From an uncultured Bacteroidales bacterium (GTDB lineage Bacteria; Bacteroidota; Bacteroidia; Bacteroidales; UBA11471), in contig CANQAM010000004.1 in the NCBI GenBank assembly GCA_947589325.1, forward strand, positions 49,122 to 113,121: 64,000 nt of DNA, written 5' to 3'. Of the stretch, positions 10,001 to 18,627 are shown in pieces. Under the pieces are notes generated by a model. It did not search any database. It was not told the origin of the DNA and saw nothing but the letters and a program-made list of their open reading frames with translations. Positions within the stretch are counted from its first letter, which is position 1. Each line of letters opens with the position of its first letter. A program made the position numbers and the translations under genes.

Positions 10001-11385
10001 GAATTCACATTCGCGTCCATGTTCATGGTTTCGACCACGGTATTGAACTGTCCCCACCCTTCGTTGAATACGATCCAATGGACGATACTCGGGGCGTTTT
10101 TGATGGCTTTGATATCGCGTATCGATTCCTCCTCAAAATTCCTCATGGCAAAACTTTCGTGTCCTTGCGGCAGATTGGGGCTCGGCAGGTCCTGCCATAC
10201 CAATATGCCTTCTTTGTCGCAATGGTAATACCAGCGGGCGGGTTCTATTTTGATATGTTTCCGCACCATATTGAATCCCATCTCTTTCATGACCCGGATA
10301 TCGTACAGCAGGGCTTCGTCGCTCGGGGCTGTGTACAGGCCGTCGGGCCACCAGCCCTGATCCAGCGTACCCATTTGAAATATCTGTTCATCGTTCAAAA
10401 AGATGCGGGGTATGCCGTTTACTTTTTTCACTTCTATTTTACGCATACCGCAGTAGCTTTTCACGGCATCGGTTTCCACGCCGTCTTTCCGGAGCGATAT
10501 TTCAAGGTCGTAGAGATAGGGGTCGGCCACCGACCAGAGGCGGGGATTTTCGATCTGTATGATTGCGATACGGTTGGGAGCGGCATTCTGCACCGAGCCC
10601 ACAACGGCGCCGGAGCGGTCTTTCACCTGCGCGGTGAAGGTTACTCCCTCGGTGTTATCATCGGAACAGACTTTCAGATAGAGCAACGACTGTTCGACGC
10701 AGGGTTCCATTTCTATGGAGCTGATATGCACTTCGTTCACCGGTTCCAGCCATACGGTCTGCCAGATTCCGCTCACGGCGGTATACCAGCATATCGATGG
10801 ATTTTTGGACTGTTTGCCGGTAGGCTGGCCTTCGACGCCGGTATTATCATATATATATACGGCTATTTCCTGCTCGCCTTCGGATTTCAAGGCCGACGTT
10901 ATGTCGAAATAGAAGGGGTCGTATCCGCCCGTATGCGTACCGACTTGCACTCCATTGACATAGACGGCCGTTTTCCAATCGACGGCGCCGAAATGGAGCA
11001 AGATGTTTTTGCCTTTCATTTCGGCGGGAATCGTTACTTTGCGGCGATACCACCATACCTGTTCATCGTTTTTTTCCATGACACCCGACAGGGCCGACTC
11101 TATGGGGAAGGGCACCAGTATGCTCTTGTCGTAATTGAAATCGACCGAATAGGCTTCATCGGCGGTTCCCCGGCGGAGATCCCACACGCCGTTCAGATTG
11201 AGCCACGACGGCCGCACCATTTGCGGACGCGGGTATTCGGGCAGGACGTTGTTCGGGTCTATCGTTTCCGACCATTTCGTCATCATGGGGCCCTGTTTCA
11301 TCTGCCACTCGGCAGCAAAAGAAAATTCGGCGAGCAGCAGCGCTGCGCCTGCGAACAAATTTCTCAAATAAAAACGTTGTTTCAT
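7054..11385 (-). CDS. GH2-family glycosidase fused to FG-GAP/VCBS repeats with a C-terminal sorting-like domain
   Basis: N-terminal GH2 (VRKHIKIEPARWYYHCDKEGILVWQDLP, FNEGWGQF); C-terminal DxDxDG repeats (DFDNDGTLELVYSG, DYDKDGYQDIVVTG); tail CVYNTAAAIV…GAYIVSV; probable start MKQRFYLRN at 11385. Confidence 0.88.
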   Translation of the reverse strand: MKQRFYLRNLFAGAALLLAEFSFAAEWQMKQGPMMTKWSETIDPNNVLPEYPRPQMVRPSWLNLNGVWDLRRGTADEAYSVDFNYDKSILVPFPIESALSGVMEKNDEQVWWYRRKVTIPAEMKGKNILLHFGAVDWKTAVYVNGVQVGTHTGGYDPFYFDITSALKSEGEQEIAVYIYDNTGVEGQPTGKQSKNPSICWYTAVSGIWQTVWLEPVNEVHISSIEMEPCVEQSLLYLKVCSDDNTEGVTFTAQVKDRSGAVVGSVQNAAPNRIAIIQIENPRLWSVADPYLYDLEISLRKDGVETDAVKSYCGMRKIEVKKVNGIPRIFLNDEQIFQMGTLDQGWWPDGLYTAPSDEALLYDIRVMKEMGFNMVRKHIKIEPARWYYHCDKEGILVWQDLPSPNLPQGHESFAMRNFEEESIRDIKAIKNAPSIVHWIVFNEGWGQFNTVVETMNMDANVNSLVPSRYGSASLICCASGWTDAEVGNVIDTHNYPDPSCPSNANRAAVCGEYGGITLKVPGHIWPGGDFQYTTVETDRDFTAYFSSLCDKIKDFYYQGLNAAVYTQISDVEIEKNGILTYDRRVLKPYSPTGELKAKIEECIAMPQSKVQLKTVLSTAKDHKYLWRYNTTTEVPRHWFAKEFDDRSWSKGLAAFGANMSEPASEYVSTEWNTNQIYMRRWFYLGDISQENIDKLRFLIFHDDDVEVYINGVWAASRPGCVFNYVPQDISDDAKKTLKPNSWNLIALAGKQGTGQQIMDIGITAFVTEDFAYTENYDDLENPAYTEMPAAGTAPTPKFTKIANPVPAETSGVLHEFYHTADRSNVAWGDFDNDGTLELVYSGRNPHLSGSRQDASVYYEYTGNNTFVREKSPFDVCFYACPVWLDYNNDGLLDLFMPGLKKKEYENDLNDVAAFLYENKGVQPDGTCTFEEVNLADKSGNRMGIAPIYNPMDGGRSRAWVSVGDYDKDGYQDIVVTGRDDYEDPDGLLSETGEVVVHHDRRAVYLYKNNGGTGFVLQETPLDGTAPFLGLARGSVQFADMDNDGWLDIVSSGYGPNEGNLHVYWNNGDGTFSETDQQLFGSYDSSCATADFDADGLMDILVTGFSRNKGGGSTKSFFIYKNNGGRTFEMLNDAFCGFEGVDGATPSIADVNHDGLPDILVGGHGQQHEITTWLYLNLGDFAFDDFGAYYTDPFGKKGAFSRISHGNNHLIDYDNDGYLDAWNMGWAQNGVCSKECSAQLWQNVSSTKDIAANEAPSAPQNLKCTYDKNKKMATFTWSASSDDVTPAAALQYNLYLKKSDSPNFFMTVPADLQTGFIKVGEISGQITTTSYSMSVPDENADYEWGVQAIDNGKRGSAFAKSSFNPKTTDALKKKEAADVNVYVNDGRICYDVPQKAVLCVYNTAAAIVSKVAVDGKGILTTQLSKGAYIVSVMMKKKVEVFRLFL

Positions 11386-11431
11386 GGCGTTTGTTTTTTC
11401 GTTGTCGGTCAAAATTAATTTCATTGAAATT

Positions 11432-11465
11432 GTTTTTATAGCATAAAACGTTCAATAAATAAAAA
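11432..11465 (-). promoter_or_regulatory. Shared upstream element TTTATTTATTGAACG-N7-CTATAAAAAC (copy 1)
   Basis: Same element at 13610-13644 and 20674-20709, each ~46-52 nt upstream of the probable start codon. Confidence 0.65.
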
Positions 11466-11649
11466 GAAAGTATCGACCGCACATTTTTTCGGCAACTTCG
11501 CAGCTGTGAGGCAGTTTCCGGCGCCGGTGCCGGCGCGACTCCGGCGAAAGGCGGCGCCGCTTGGCGGGCGGGCGCTTCAGGAAAGGAAAAAATTGCCCGA
11601 AATAATCGGTATTATTTCGGGCAAAACAACTTAAAATTAACCTTATGGT

Positions 11650-13557
11650 TTATTTCACGATTACTTTATAAGTATGTTCCTTACCGTTTTCATTAACCGT
11701 TACCAGATAGAGACCTTTGTCGGCACGGCAAGCGGTCATACCGGGTTGGGCAACGCCTTCCGATACCAAAGCGCCCACCAGCGATACCACTTTGTAGGAC
11801 AAAGGCTTGTCGGCATCGACTACGATTTGTCCGTCGGCACCATAAACGGTTACGCCTCCGTCAAAAGATTCTGCTACGGCACCGGGTTCCGGATCGGGAT
11901 CGGGATCGGGATCAGGATCTGGATCTGGGTCAGGGTCAGGAGTAACTGTCGGCCTGTTTTCAAAATAGATGTCGAATACATTTGCACCGGCGTCATTGCT
12001 CTTCAAAAGGGTATAAACCATATAGAGCTCGTGCTTTCCGGTTACCGGAGTGGTTATGGCGCCGGACGTATGTTTCTTAACGCCCCATGTGCCTGTGGCC
12101 TGAAGCCAAACTCGGGCTATCGGTTCGTGGCCTTCGAGAATCATATCCCGCTCATTTTCCCATTGGTTGCTGTCATATATCCCGTCAGCCTCCAAATCGA
12201 TGTAGAACGCGAAATTGGCTTCGTCGATTTCGCCCCACCATTCTCCTTGTGAAGCATAATTTACAACAATCGTATTGTAACTTCCATCGCCAAAATCGAT
12301 ACCTTCTTCATCTTCCGGATTATAGAAGTGAAGTACGGTTCCATTGCCCGTATAGCCGACATTTCCACCGTCTTCAAACCGGCCTTTATACATAACCTCG
12401 CACACCAACGTGTCGCTTAGTTGCCCTCCTGTCGTACCGGAAAAAGCGATATGGAAAGGATCTTCGGTAACAGGTACGTCATCGATTAATGTTATGCCGC
12501 AGCCGTCGCTCGGCTCCCAGAGATTTCCTTTCCAAAAAACGATATCCCCTATATTGAAATCGCCGCCGACCCATTTGGCAAGCACACGGTGCGTACCCGT
12601 AGTTTCTTCGATATTGGCAACCACGGGATAAGCCAGCTGCAAGTTTGAAATTCCTGTCCATATCCTTGCCAGCAGATTTTCGGGATTCGTTTCATCATCG
12701 AGATAGAGTTCGAGGTAGCGCTGCATGTCGGCAGTTTCAAAATTGCGACGCAGATAGGTTACCACCTGATTATAACCCTCACCGAAATCCACTTCACCGT
12801 AGTCGATAACCACGCCTTCGCTGGTCCAGCCCCACGTGTTTTCGCCGTCTACATCTATGCGGGGAGTGATTTTGGCTGGATCTTCTTCGTGCTCAACCCC
12901 TTTTATCGCCTTAGCTTCGGTAGCTTTCAAACGGAAAGCATTTTCGAGCGTATCGCTCTTCATATCGGGCCGGCGCAGGCAACGGCCATAGAGCCAATCG
13001 TGGTCTTCCGGGCCCATAATATCCTCGGCGGAGAAAAGTTTTTCGTAAAATCTTACCGCCTTGATATTGCCGCTGCCATCGAACAACGAAAGAAAGACAT
13101 TCTGTTTTCCCTTAGGTTGTACAAATTCGATACCCTCTAATGCGGCGAGTCGTTCGGGCAGGGGCGCCTGCTTCTTCGCAGTTACCGTATCGGTAAAGGT
13201 AAAATAGCGCGAATAGCCCTGCGTGTCACCGAGGAAGATATAGGCAAAGGGTTTGGCGTCTTCGTAAGTGGTGCCCGCATGCAGAATGGCATATCCATCT
13301 CCACTCCAACCTCTTGCAAAATCGATTCCGACTGCGGCATATTTCGAGCCGTCTTCGCCGAAATCCACTTCACCCAAGGAAGCGTAAAACGTTTCCGTAT
13401 TAACGTTGTCGATACACAAAAGAAGACGGTTGAATTGGGCTCCTTCGATCTCGACACCGCTTTTGTAGTTGGTCTTAATGACCAAATCCTCTGCCACAGC
13501 CGATGTAGCAAACGACAGAGACAGCAATGCTGTCAAAATTGTAAATTTCTTTTTCAT
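11650..13557 (-). CDS. Exported modular protein with several CBM6-like carbohydrate-binding domains, (DP)n linker and C-terminal sorting-like domain
   Basis: Signal peptide MKKKFTILTALLSLSFATSAVA; repeated VDFGEDGSKYAAVGIDFAR / VDFGEGYNQVVTYLRR / IDFGDGSYNTIVVNYAS modules; tail YKVVSLVGALVSEG…GLYLVTVNENGKEHTYKVIVK. Confidence 0.7.
   Translation of the reverse strand: MKKKFTILTALLSLSFATSAVAEDLVIKTNYKSGVEIEGAQFNRLLLCIDNVNTETFYASLGEVDFGEDGSKYAAVGIDFARGWSGDGYAILHAGTTYEDAKPFAYIFLGDTQGYSRYFTFTDTVTAKKQAPLPERLAALEGIEFVQPKGKQNVFLSLFDGSGNIKAVRFYEKLFSAEDIMGPEDHDWLYGRCLRRPDMKSDTLENAFRLKATEAKAIKGVEHEEDPAKITPRIDVDGENTWGWTSEGVVIDYGEVDFGEGYNQVVTYLRRNFETADMQRYLELYLDDETNPENLLARIWTGISNLQLAYPVVANIEETTGTHRVLAKWVGGDFNIGDIVFWKGNLWEPSDGCGITLIDDVPVTEDPFHIAFSGTTGGQLSDTLVCEVMYKGRFEDGGNVGYTGNGTVLHFYNPEDEEGIDFGDGSYNTIVVNYASQGEWWGEIDEANFAFYIDLEADGIYDSNQWENERDMILEGHEPIARVWLQATGTWGVKKHTSGAITTPVTGKHELYMVYTLLKSNDAGANVFDIYFENRPTVTPDPDPDPDPDPDPDPDPEPGAVAESFDGGVTVYGADGQIVVDADKPLSYKVVSLVGALVSEGVAQPGMTACRADKGLYLVTVNENGKEHTYKVIVK
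11886..11940 (-). repeat. Hexanucleotide tandem repeat (GGATCN) coding the Asp-Pro linker
   Basis: ggatcg ggatcg ggatcg ggatca ggatct ggatct gggtca gggtca. Confidence 0.85.
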
Positions 13558-13609
13558 AAACACAGATTTTAAGGTTATTTGTAGGGTAAAAGTAGTTGTT
13601 CGAATTTTG

Positions 13610-13644
13610 TTTTTATAACACGTACCGTTCAATAAATAGAAATC
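13610..13644 (-). promoter_or_regulatory. Shared upstream element TATTTATTGAACG-N7-TTATAAAAAC (copy 2)
   Basis: See copy 1; ~52 nt upstream of ATG at 13557. Confidence 0.65.
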
Positions 13645-13659
13645 ATGTCCGAAATGCAG

Positions 13660-15597
13660 TTACTCGAAAGCATCGGTGCGGAAAGGGGCAACGGGCAGCC
13701 CGTTTTTCCCGTAGAGATTGCAGGGGGGATTGTCGGCCCAGCCGTAGCGTGCCGCCACCGGACAGGGCACCGCCTCGCATTTCAGCGTTACCTTGTCGCC
13801 GGAGAGGCTCGCTTCTGCGGGATAAAATTTCATATCGGGGCCGGCGACGGCAAATGCGGCGGGCGCGCCGCCTTTCACCACAAGGGGCGAATCGAACGAA
13901 AGCACGACGGTGCCTTTTTCGATTTTATAACCGACGCAAGCCGGCGTTTCGCAGCGTCCTTTTCCGTAGGTGCGGGCCAAAGCCAGCCGAGCCAGCCGGG
14001 CGGCGACCTCCTGCTTGTTCTTGGGGTGAATATCGTATGCCTCGCCGATGTCGATAGCGACAGCCATGCCGGTGCGTTCAAGATGCAGGGCCTCGGCCTG
14101 CGCCTCGCGAAGATGCGCCCAAGCGGAAGAGGGCTGCACGTCGCGCCGCTCCATGAAATTGGCCAGCTGCACGAAATAGAAGGGGAAATCGTTTTTCCAC
14201 AGCTTACGCCAGTCGGCAATCATGGCTTGAAAAAGCGGAGCGTATTGCACCGCTCTATCGACATTGGCTTCGCCCTGATACCAGATGACGCCCTTTATGG
14301 GGAAGTTGCGGAAGGGATAGACCATGGCATTGTAAAGCACCGCAGGATAATTCTGACTGTCGGGCGACGGGGGTAGCGGGGGCTGCTGCGACAGAGGGAC
14401 TCCGATATGATAGTCCCATGCACCGGCCAACGGAATCACAGCGCCGCCGGCTGCGGACAAGGCGAGGTCATCGGGCGCGCCGCAGATTCCGCCGGCTCCG
14501 CTGTCGTCCTGCACCTTAACGGCAATGATATTTTTTCCGGCTTTCACCAGCGGGGCCGGCACGGTGTAGGAGCGTTTCACATAATATCCATTGCCTTCAC
14601 CCACCTTCACGCCGTTGAAATAGACCACGTCTTTGTCGTCGATCATGCCCAGATTCAGCGTCAAGGCTTTTCCGGCCTGTTCGCAGGAAATTTCGACCTC
14701 TTTGCGGAACCATACGGAGCCGTCGTAGTCGGGAAGTCCTGCATTTTCCCAAGCGGTGGGCAGATTCATTTCGCCCCAGCCTTCGCCGGAGGGCTCGCCG
14801 GTCGTCCAACGCGGCACATCGCCGCGCATACCCGGGTCGCAGGCGTTCATCGCGTGTTCCCGACGAAGCATGTCGGCGCGATGTTTTGCCCAAAGGGCTT
14901 CCGTGCGCGCTTCGCAGCGCTCGATGCCGGCGACATCGCTGCCAAAGCCCCACACCTGCTTCAATGCGGCGAGACTCGTCCATGCCTCGGCCGGCGTTCC
15001 GCCCCACGAACAGTCGATGACACCGACCGGCACTTTCAACTTCTGCCACAAAGAACGGGCGTAAAAATAGGCTACGGCCGAGAAGTTCTCCACAGCGGCG
15101 GGAGCGCATACGGCCCACCCGCCGCCATTGACGCCGACGGCATCGGCAGGGGTATGCGATTTCGACTTTTTCACCTGCAACAAACGAATGGAGGGATAGT
15201 CGGCAGCAGCGGTTTCCTGCTCGCAATTCATCACCCGCCCCCACCCGACGACAGGCATTTCCATATTGGACTGTCCGGAGCAAAACCAAACTTCGCCGAC
15301 CAAAACATTCTGCAATACGAGCGGGTCGCCGTCGTCGATGACAATGGTGTACGGCCCGCCGGCCTTCGGCGTGGGAACGGCAATTTCAAATTTGCCGCCG
15401 GCCACAGCGCCGACGAAACTTTCAGACTTCCAGCCGACTTTCACGGATACCGGCCCCTGCCGCGTCGATGTTCCCGAAACGACAAGCGTACTCTTTTGCT
15501 GCACGACCATATTGTCGGAAAAATAGGCGGGCAGCGAAACTTCGGCCTGCACCGGCAAGGCAAATGCCCCCAACAATATCCACCAATACTTTTTCAT
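13660..15597 (-). CDS. Sialate O-acetylesterase (SASA/SGNH family)
   Basis: VWFCSGQSNMEMPV, IDCSWGGTPAEAW, GVIWYQGEANVDRA; probable start at 15597 (MKKYWWILLGAF). Confidence 0.9.
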   Translation of the reverse strand: MKKYWWILLGAFALPVQAEVSLPAYFSDNMVVQQKSTLVVSGTSTRQGPVSVKVGWKSESFVGAVAGGKFEIAVPTPKAGGPYTIVIDDGDPLVLQNVLVGEVWFCSGQSNMEMPVVGWGRVMNCEQETAAADYPSIRLLQVKKSKSHTPADAVGVNGGGWAVCAPAAVENFSAVAYFYARSLWQKLKVPVGVIDCSWGGTPAEAWTSLAALKQVWGFGSDVAGIERCEARTEALWAKHRADMLRREHAMNACDPGMRGDVPRWTTGEPSGEGWGEMNLPTAWENAGLPDYDGSVWFRKEVEISCEQAGKALTLNLGMIDDKDVVYFNGVKVGEGNGYYVKRSYTVPAPLVKAGKNIIAVKVQDDSGAGGICGAPDDLALSAAGGAVIPLAGAWDYHIGVPLSQQPPLPPSPDSQNYPAVLYNAMVYPFRNFPIKGVIWYQGEANVDRAVQYAPLFQAMIADWRKLWKNDFPFYFVQLANFMERRDVQPSSAWAHLREAQAEALHLERTGMAVAIDIGEAYDIHPKNKQEVAARLARLALARTYGKGRCETPACVGYKIEKGTVVLSFDSPLVVKGGAPAAFAVAGPDMKFYPAEASLSGDKVTLKCEAVPCPVAARYGWADNPPCNLYGKNGLPVAPFRTDAFE

Positions 15598-15660
15598 TTT
15601 ATCCTGTTTCTTATTTTTCGTCCGGCGGGAAGCGGCAGTTCCGCCTCCCTGCCTCACGTG

Positions 15661-18612
15661 TCATTTTTTCTGTTTTCCACTCCCCACCCGCAGCGAACGC
15701 ACGGAACATTCGCCCGAGAGCAATCCGTCGGAATGGGCTTTCACCGTTATCTTTCCGGCCCGGAAAGTGGTGCGAACAGCCACCCGCATCAAACCGCCTT
15801 CGGCTTGCAGTTCGCAATCGCCCGGGGCATGATAGGAAAGTTCTTTTCCCTCTGTTACATAAAAATTGTACGAACCTTTGTACACGCCTTCGCCCTCGAC
15901 CTCGAAACGGAGGAGATTGCCGGCATGGGGACAGAGGCGCCCCGCTCTATCGACGACCTTCGCCGTAACGATAACGGCATCGGAAGCGTTTGCCCGCAAG
16001 GGAAATGTCTCGCCGTCGGGTTTCGAAGCGGGCGTTTCCGCCACCAGCTCTATGGCGTAAGGAGCCCCCGCCGATTCTACCGATTCGGAACAGCAGGGCT
16101 TTTTGTCGAAATCCAGGCCTACGGCTTCGACCCGGCCGGGCTGCCACGGAATGCCGTGCCACGTACAGCGGCGCGTACGGGCATCGGGAACAGCGACCCC
16201 GCAGGAGTTTCCATCGACGAACAACTCCACATAGGGACAATTGCTCCACGCATCGACATCTTGCCTGCCGGAAGCATTCCATTGACTTTGCAGAGCGACG
16301 CCCGGACGACGGGAAAAAGGCACCCACAGCGCTTTTTCGTAAATTCGGTATTTCAATTTGGGAAAGCGGTTTCCGTCCATGGCGCACGAGCCGAGGCTTT
16401 TCTGATTCCGTTTTCCGTTGAGGTAAATCGTATATCCTTCGCCGTAGGTTTCGGCCAGCATCCAGTCGATCCAGCCGCAGGCTCTGTTGTCGAGGTCGGC
16501 CAGGTAGTTTTCGACATAATATTGCGAAAAGCGTTTTTCGTTGTCGTAGTCGAATCGGGCAATGCACCAACTCGGATTTCCACTCCAATTGGCGCCATAG
16601 ACCTCGGCATTGAACGAAGGGCAGCCCTCCTTTTTCTCATAGCGGTTGGTATAAGCAATCAAAACCGGATCTGCGGCATTCCAACACGGCGGATAACCAT
16701 CGCGATTGGAAACGATGCGGGGCTGTATGTAGTCCCACTTCCTTACCTGTTCAAGGGTATAGGTAGGATAATATTTTTCGCCCTCGTAGGCCAATCCGTT
16801 GTTAGACTCCCAGACAGCGACCGAAGGGTGACTGCGGTAAGCAATCATCACATCGCGGTCGTAATCGCGCTTGTATGAAATGGCGGGGTCGTTTTTCAAA
16901 GACCACTCGTTGTCGCCGCTATTGACAATCAAGAGTATGCCGTACATATCGCAGGCATCGAACATTCCGGCAAAAGGAGGCTGGTGCCCCACCCGATAAG
17001 CATTGCCGCCGCAGCGTGCAATGAGAGCCATATCCTGCCATTGCAGCGCAACGGGCACAGCCGCCCCCAGACCCGGGTATATGTTGCGACCGCCGAATCC
17101 GCGCAAAATACATTTCTCGCCATTGACATAGCAATAATCGGCGTCCCATGTAATCTCGCGCACGCCGCAATGTTCCGTCCGCGCATCGACCAAACGGCCA
17201 TCGACATACACGCGGTTGGAAACCGTGTACAAATAAGGCTCGCCCGAACAGCCGACGGGATACCACAAGCGGGGATTCGCCAACGTATCGGTACGGTCGA
17301 ACAGGCGGGTTTCTCCCGCCGGAATAACGGCTTTGTCGGAAAACGCCAAAACGGCCTTTCCCTGCTTATCGAGAAGCTCGGTGCGCAGCTCGACGGACTG
17401 CTCCTGCGCGGAAGAATTTTCGACATTGGTCTGAAAACGCAACACCGCACGCCGCGCATCGGCCGAAAGCGTGCCGAAATAAGTGCCCCACTTCTGCAAC
17501 GGCGTATAACTGTTGAAAGGTATATGCACTTTGTGCTTCTCGTGCAGATAGACAGCGCCGACAATTCCGCCCATGGCCTGCCCGAAGCCTTCGTTTTCGC
17601 CGAATCCCGGCCACGTAAAGAAAGTGCCTTCGGCATTTGAAACCCGGACGGCAATCTGGTTCGTCTCTCCCCATTTTACATAATCCGTAATATCGACTAC
17701 AAAGGGAATGAAACTGCCGACATGGGTAACCGGCCCGGGCTGGGGCGCACGGAAACGGCCCTCCACCGGAATGCCGTTGATATAGACAAGCGCCCCTATA
17801 TTGACGCTTTCAAACTCGATGAAGATTTTTTTATCGCTCTCCTTGCGAGAGAAAAAGAGTTTTTTCCGATACCATACCTCCCCTCGCCAGCAGCGTTCGC
17901 CGGTCGTGGCATTCAGGTAAGTATCGCGCTCATTGAAACAATGCGGCAGGCCGACCTCCTCCCAACCGCTGTCGTCGAAATCGGCGGCAGCCAATTCTTC
18001 GGGCGGCATCGTATTGCCGGCTATCGGGTGAAAAACGACCTCTCCTACCGGCGCCGCCACCTCTTTCTGTACCGACGAAAGCAACTTTACGACGGCCAAA
18101 CGCACGTACCGCCACCTGCCGGAAACGGGAAACTCGAACGACGTGCCGGTAATCTGCTCGACATGACCTACGGTATTATTGACCGATGTTATATTGTTTT
18201 CCTTATGCAATTCGCACGGAGCCGGAGAAGCCCCGTCGGACAAAAGCGTCCAATGGCTGTTGTCATTGCTCACCTCTATCCGGCAGGCAGCATAACGCAC
18301 GGAATCGCCGGAAAAAATCAAACATATCCGCCCGAGCGCTTTTTCCTGCAAGAAATCGACAAAACAAGGCTCTCCGCCGACCGGCAGCAGCACGCCGGTG
18401 TCGTATCGTCCATCGTTCAGTGCAGGCGCTGCCGCATCGCCGACAAGCACGACAAGGCCTTTTGCCAAATTGCTCTCCTGCCGAATGACTTTTGAAAATC
18501 GCCAAGGGGTCTCTCCTATATTCGTCGCCGGCCGCGCACAAACGAATTGTGCGACAAAGACAAGCGATAAAAAGGATAATATGCGATAAGGCTTCAACAT
18601 CGGACAATACAA
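15661..18612 (-). CDS. GH2-family glycosidase with an N-terminal F5/8 type C-like domain
   Basis: GRICLIFSGDSVRYAACRIEVSNDNSHWTLLSDG discoidin-like region; GH2 sandwich WYRKKLFF…VYINGIPV and TIM-barrel DMYGILLIVNSGDNEW. Confidence 0.85.
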   Translation of the reverse strand: MYCPMLKPYRILSFLSLVFVAQFVCARPATNIGETPWRFSKVIRQESNLAKGLVVLVGDAAAPALNDGRYDTGVLLPVGGEPCFVDFLQEKALGRICLIFSGDSVRYAACRIEVSNDNSHWTLLSDGASPAPCELHKENNITSVNNTVGHVEQITGTSFEFPVSGRWRYVRLAVVKLLSSVQKEVAAPVGEVVFHPIAGNTMPPEELAAADFDDSGWEEVGLPHCFNERDTYLNATTGERCWRGEVWYRKKLFFSRKESDKKIFIEFESVNIGALVYINGIPVEGRFRAPQPGPVTHVGSFIPFVVDITDYVKWGETNQIAVRVSNAEGTFFTWPGFGENEGFGQAMGGIVGAVYLHEKHKVHIPFNSYTPLQKWGTYFGTLSADARRAVLRFQTNVENSSAQEQSVELRTELLDKQGKAVLAFSDKAVIPAGETRLFDRTDTLANPRLWYPVGCSGEPYLYTVSNRVYVDGRLVDARTEHCGVREITWDADYCYVNGEKCILRGFGGRNIYPGLGAAVPVALQWQDMALIARCGGNAYRVGHQPPFAGMFDACDMYGILLIVNSGDNEWSLKNDPAISYKRDYDRDVMIAYRSHPSVAVWESNNGLAYEGEKYYPTYTLEQVRKWDYIQPRIVSNRDGYPPCWNAADPVLIAYTNRYEKKEGCPSFNAEVYGANWSGNPSWCIARFDYDNEKRFSQYYVENYLADLDNRACGWIDWMLAETYGEGYTIYLNGKRNQKSLGSCAMDGNRFPKLKYRIYEKALWVPFSRRPGVALQSQWNASGRQDVDAWSNCPYVELFVDGNSCGVAVPDARTRRCTWHGIPWQPGRVEAVGLDFDKKPCCSESVESAGAPYAIELVAETPASKPDGETFPLRANASDAVIVTAKVVDRAGRLCPHAGNLLRFEVEGEGVYKGSYNFYVTEGKELSYHAPGDCELQAEGGLMRVAVRTTFRAGKITVKAHSDGLLSGECSVRSLRVGSGKQKK

Positions 18613-18627
18613 AATATCGATTCGTTT

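Noticed and set aside
7210-11418. Long plus-strand ORFs (663 aa and 710 aa) opposite the GH2/FG-GAP gene
   Set aside because: Antisense shadow ORFs of a GC-rich gene; no domain motifs, and the opposite frame is clearly a GH2-FG-GAP protein
14407-16878. 823-aa plus-strand ORF
   Set aside because: Shadow ORF spanning two well-supported minus-strand genes (SASA esterase and GH2)
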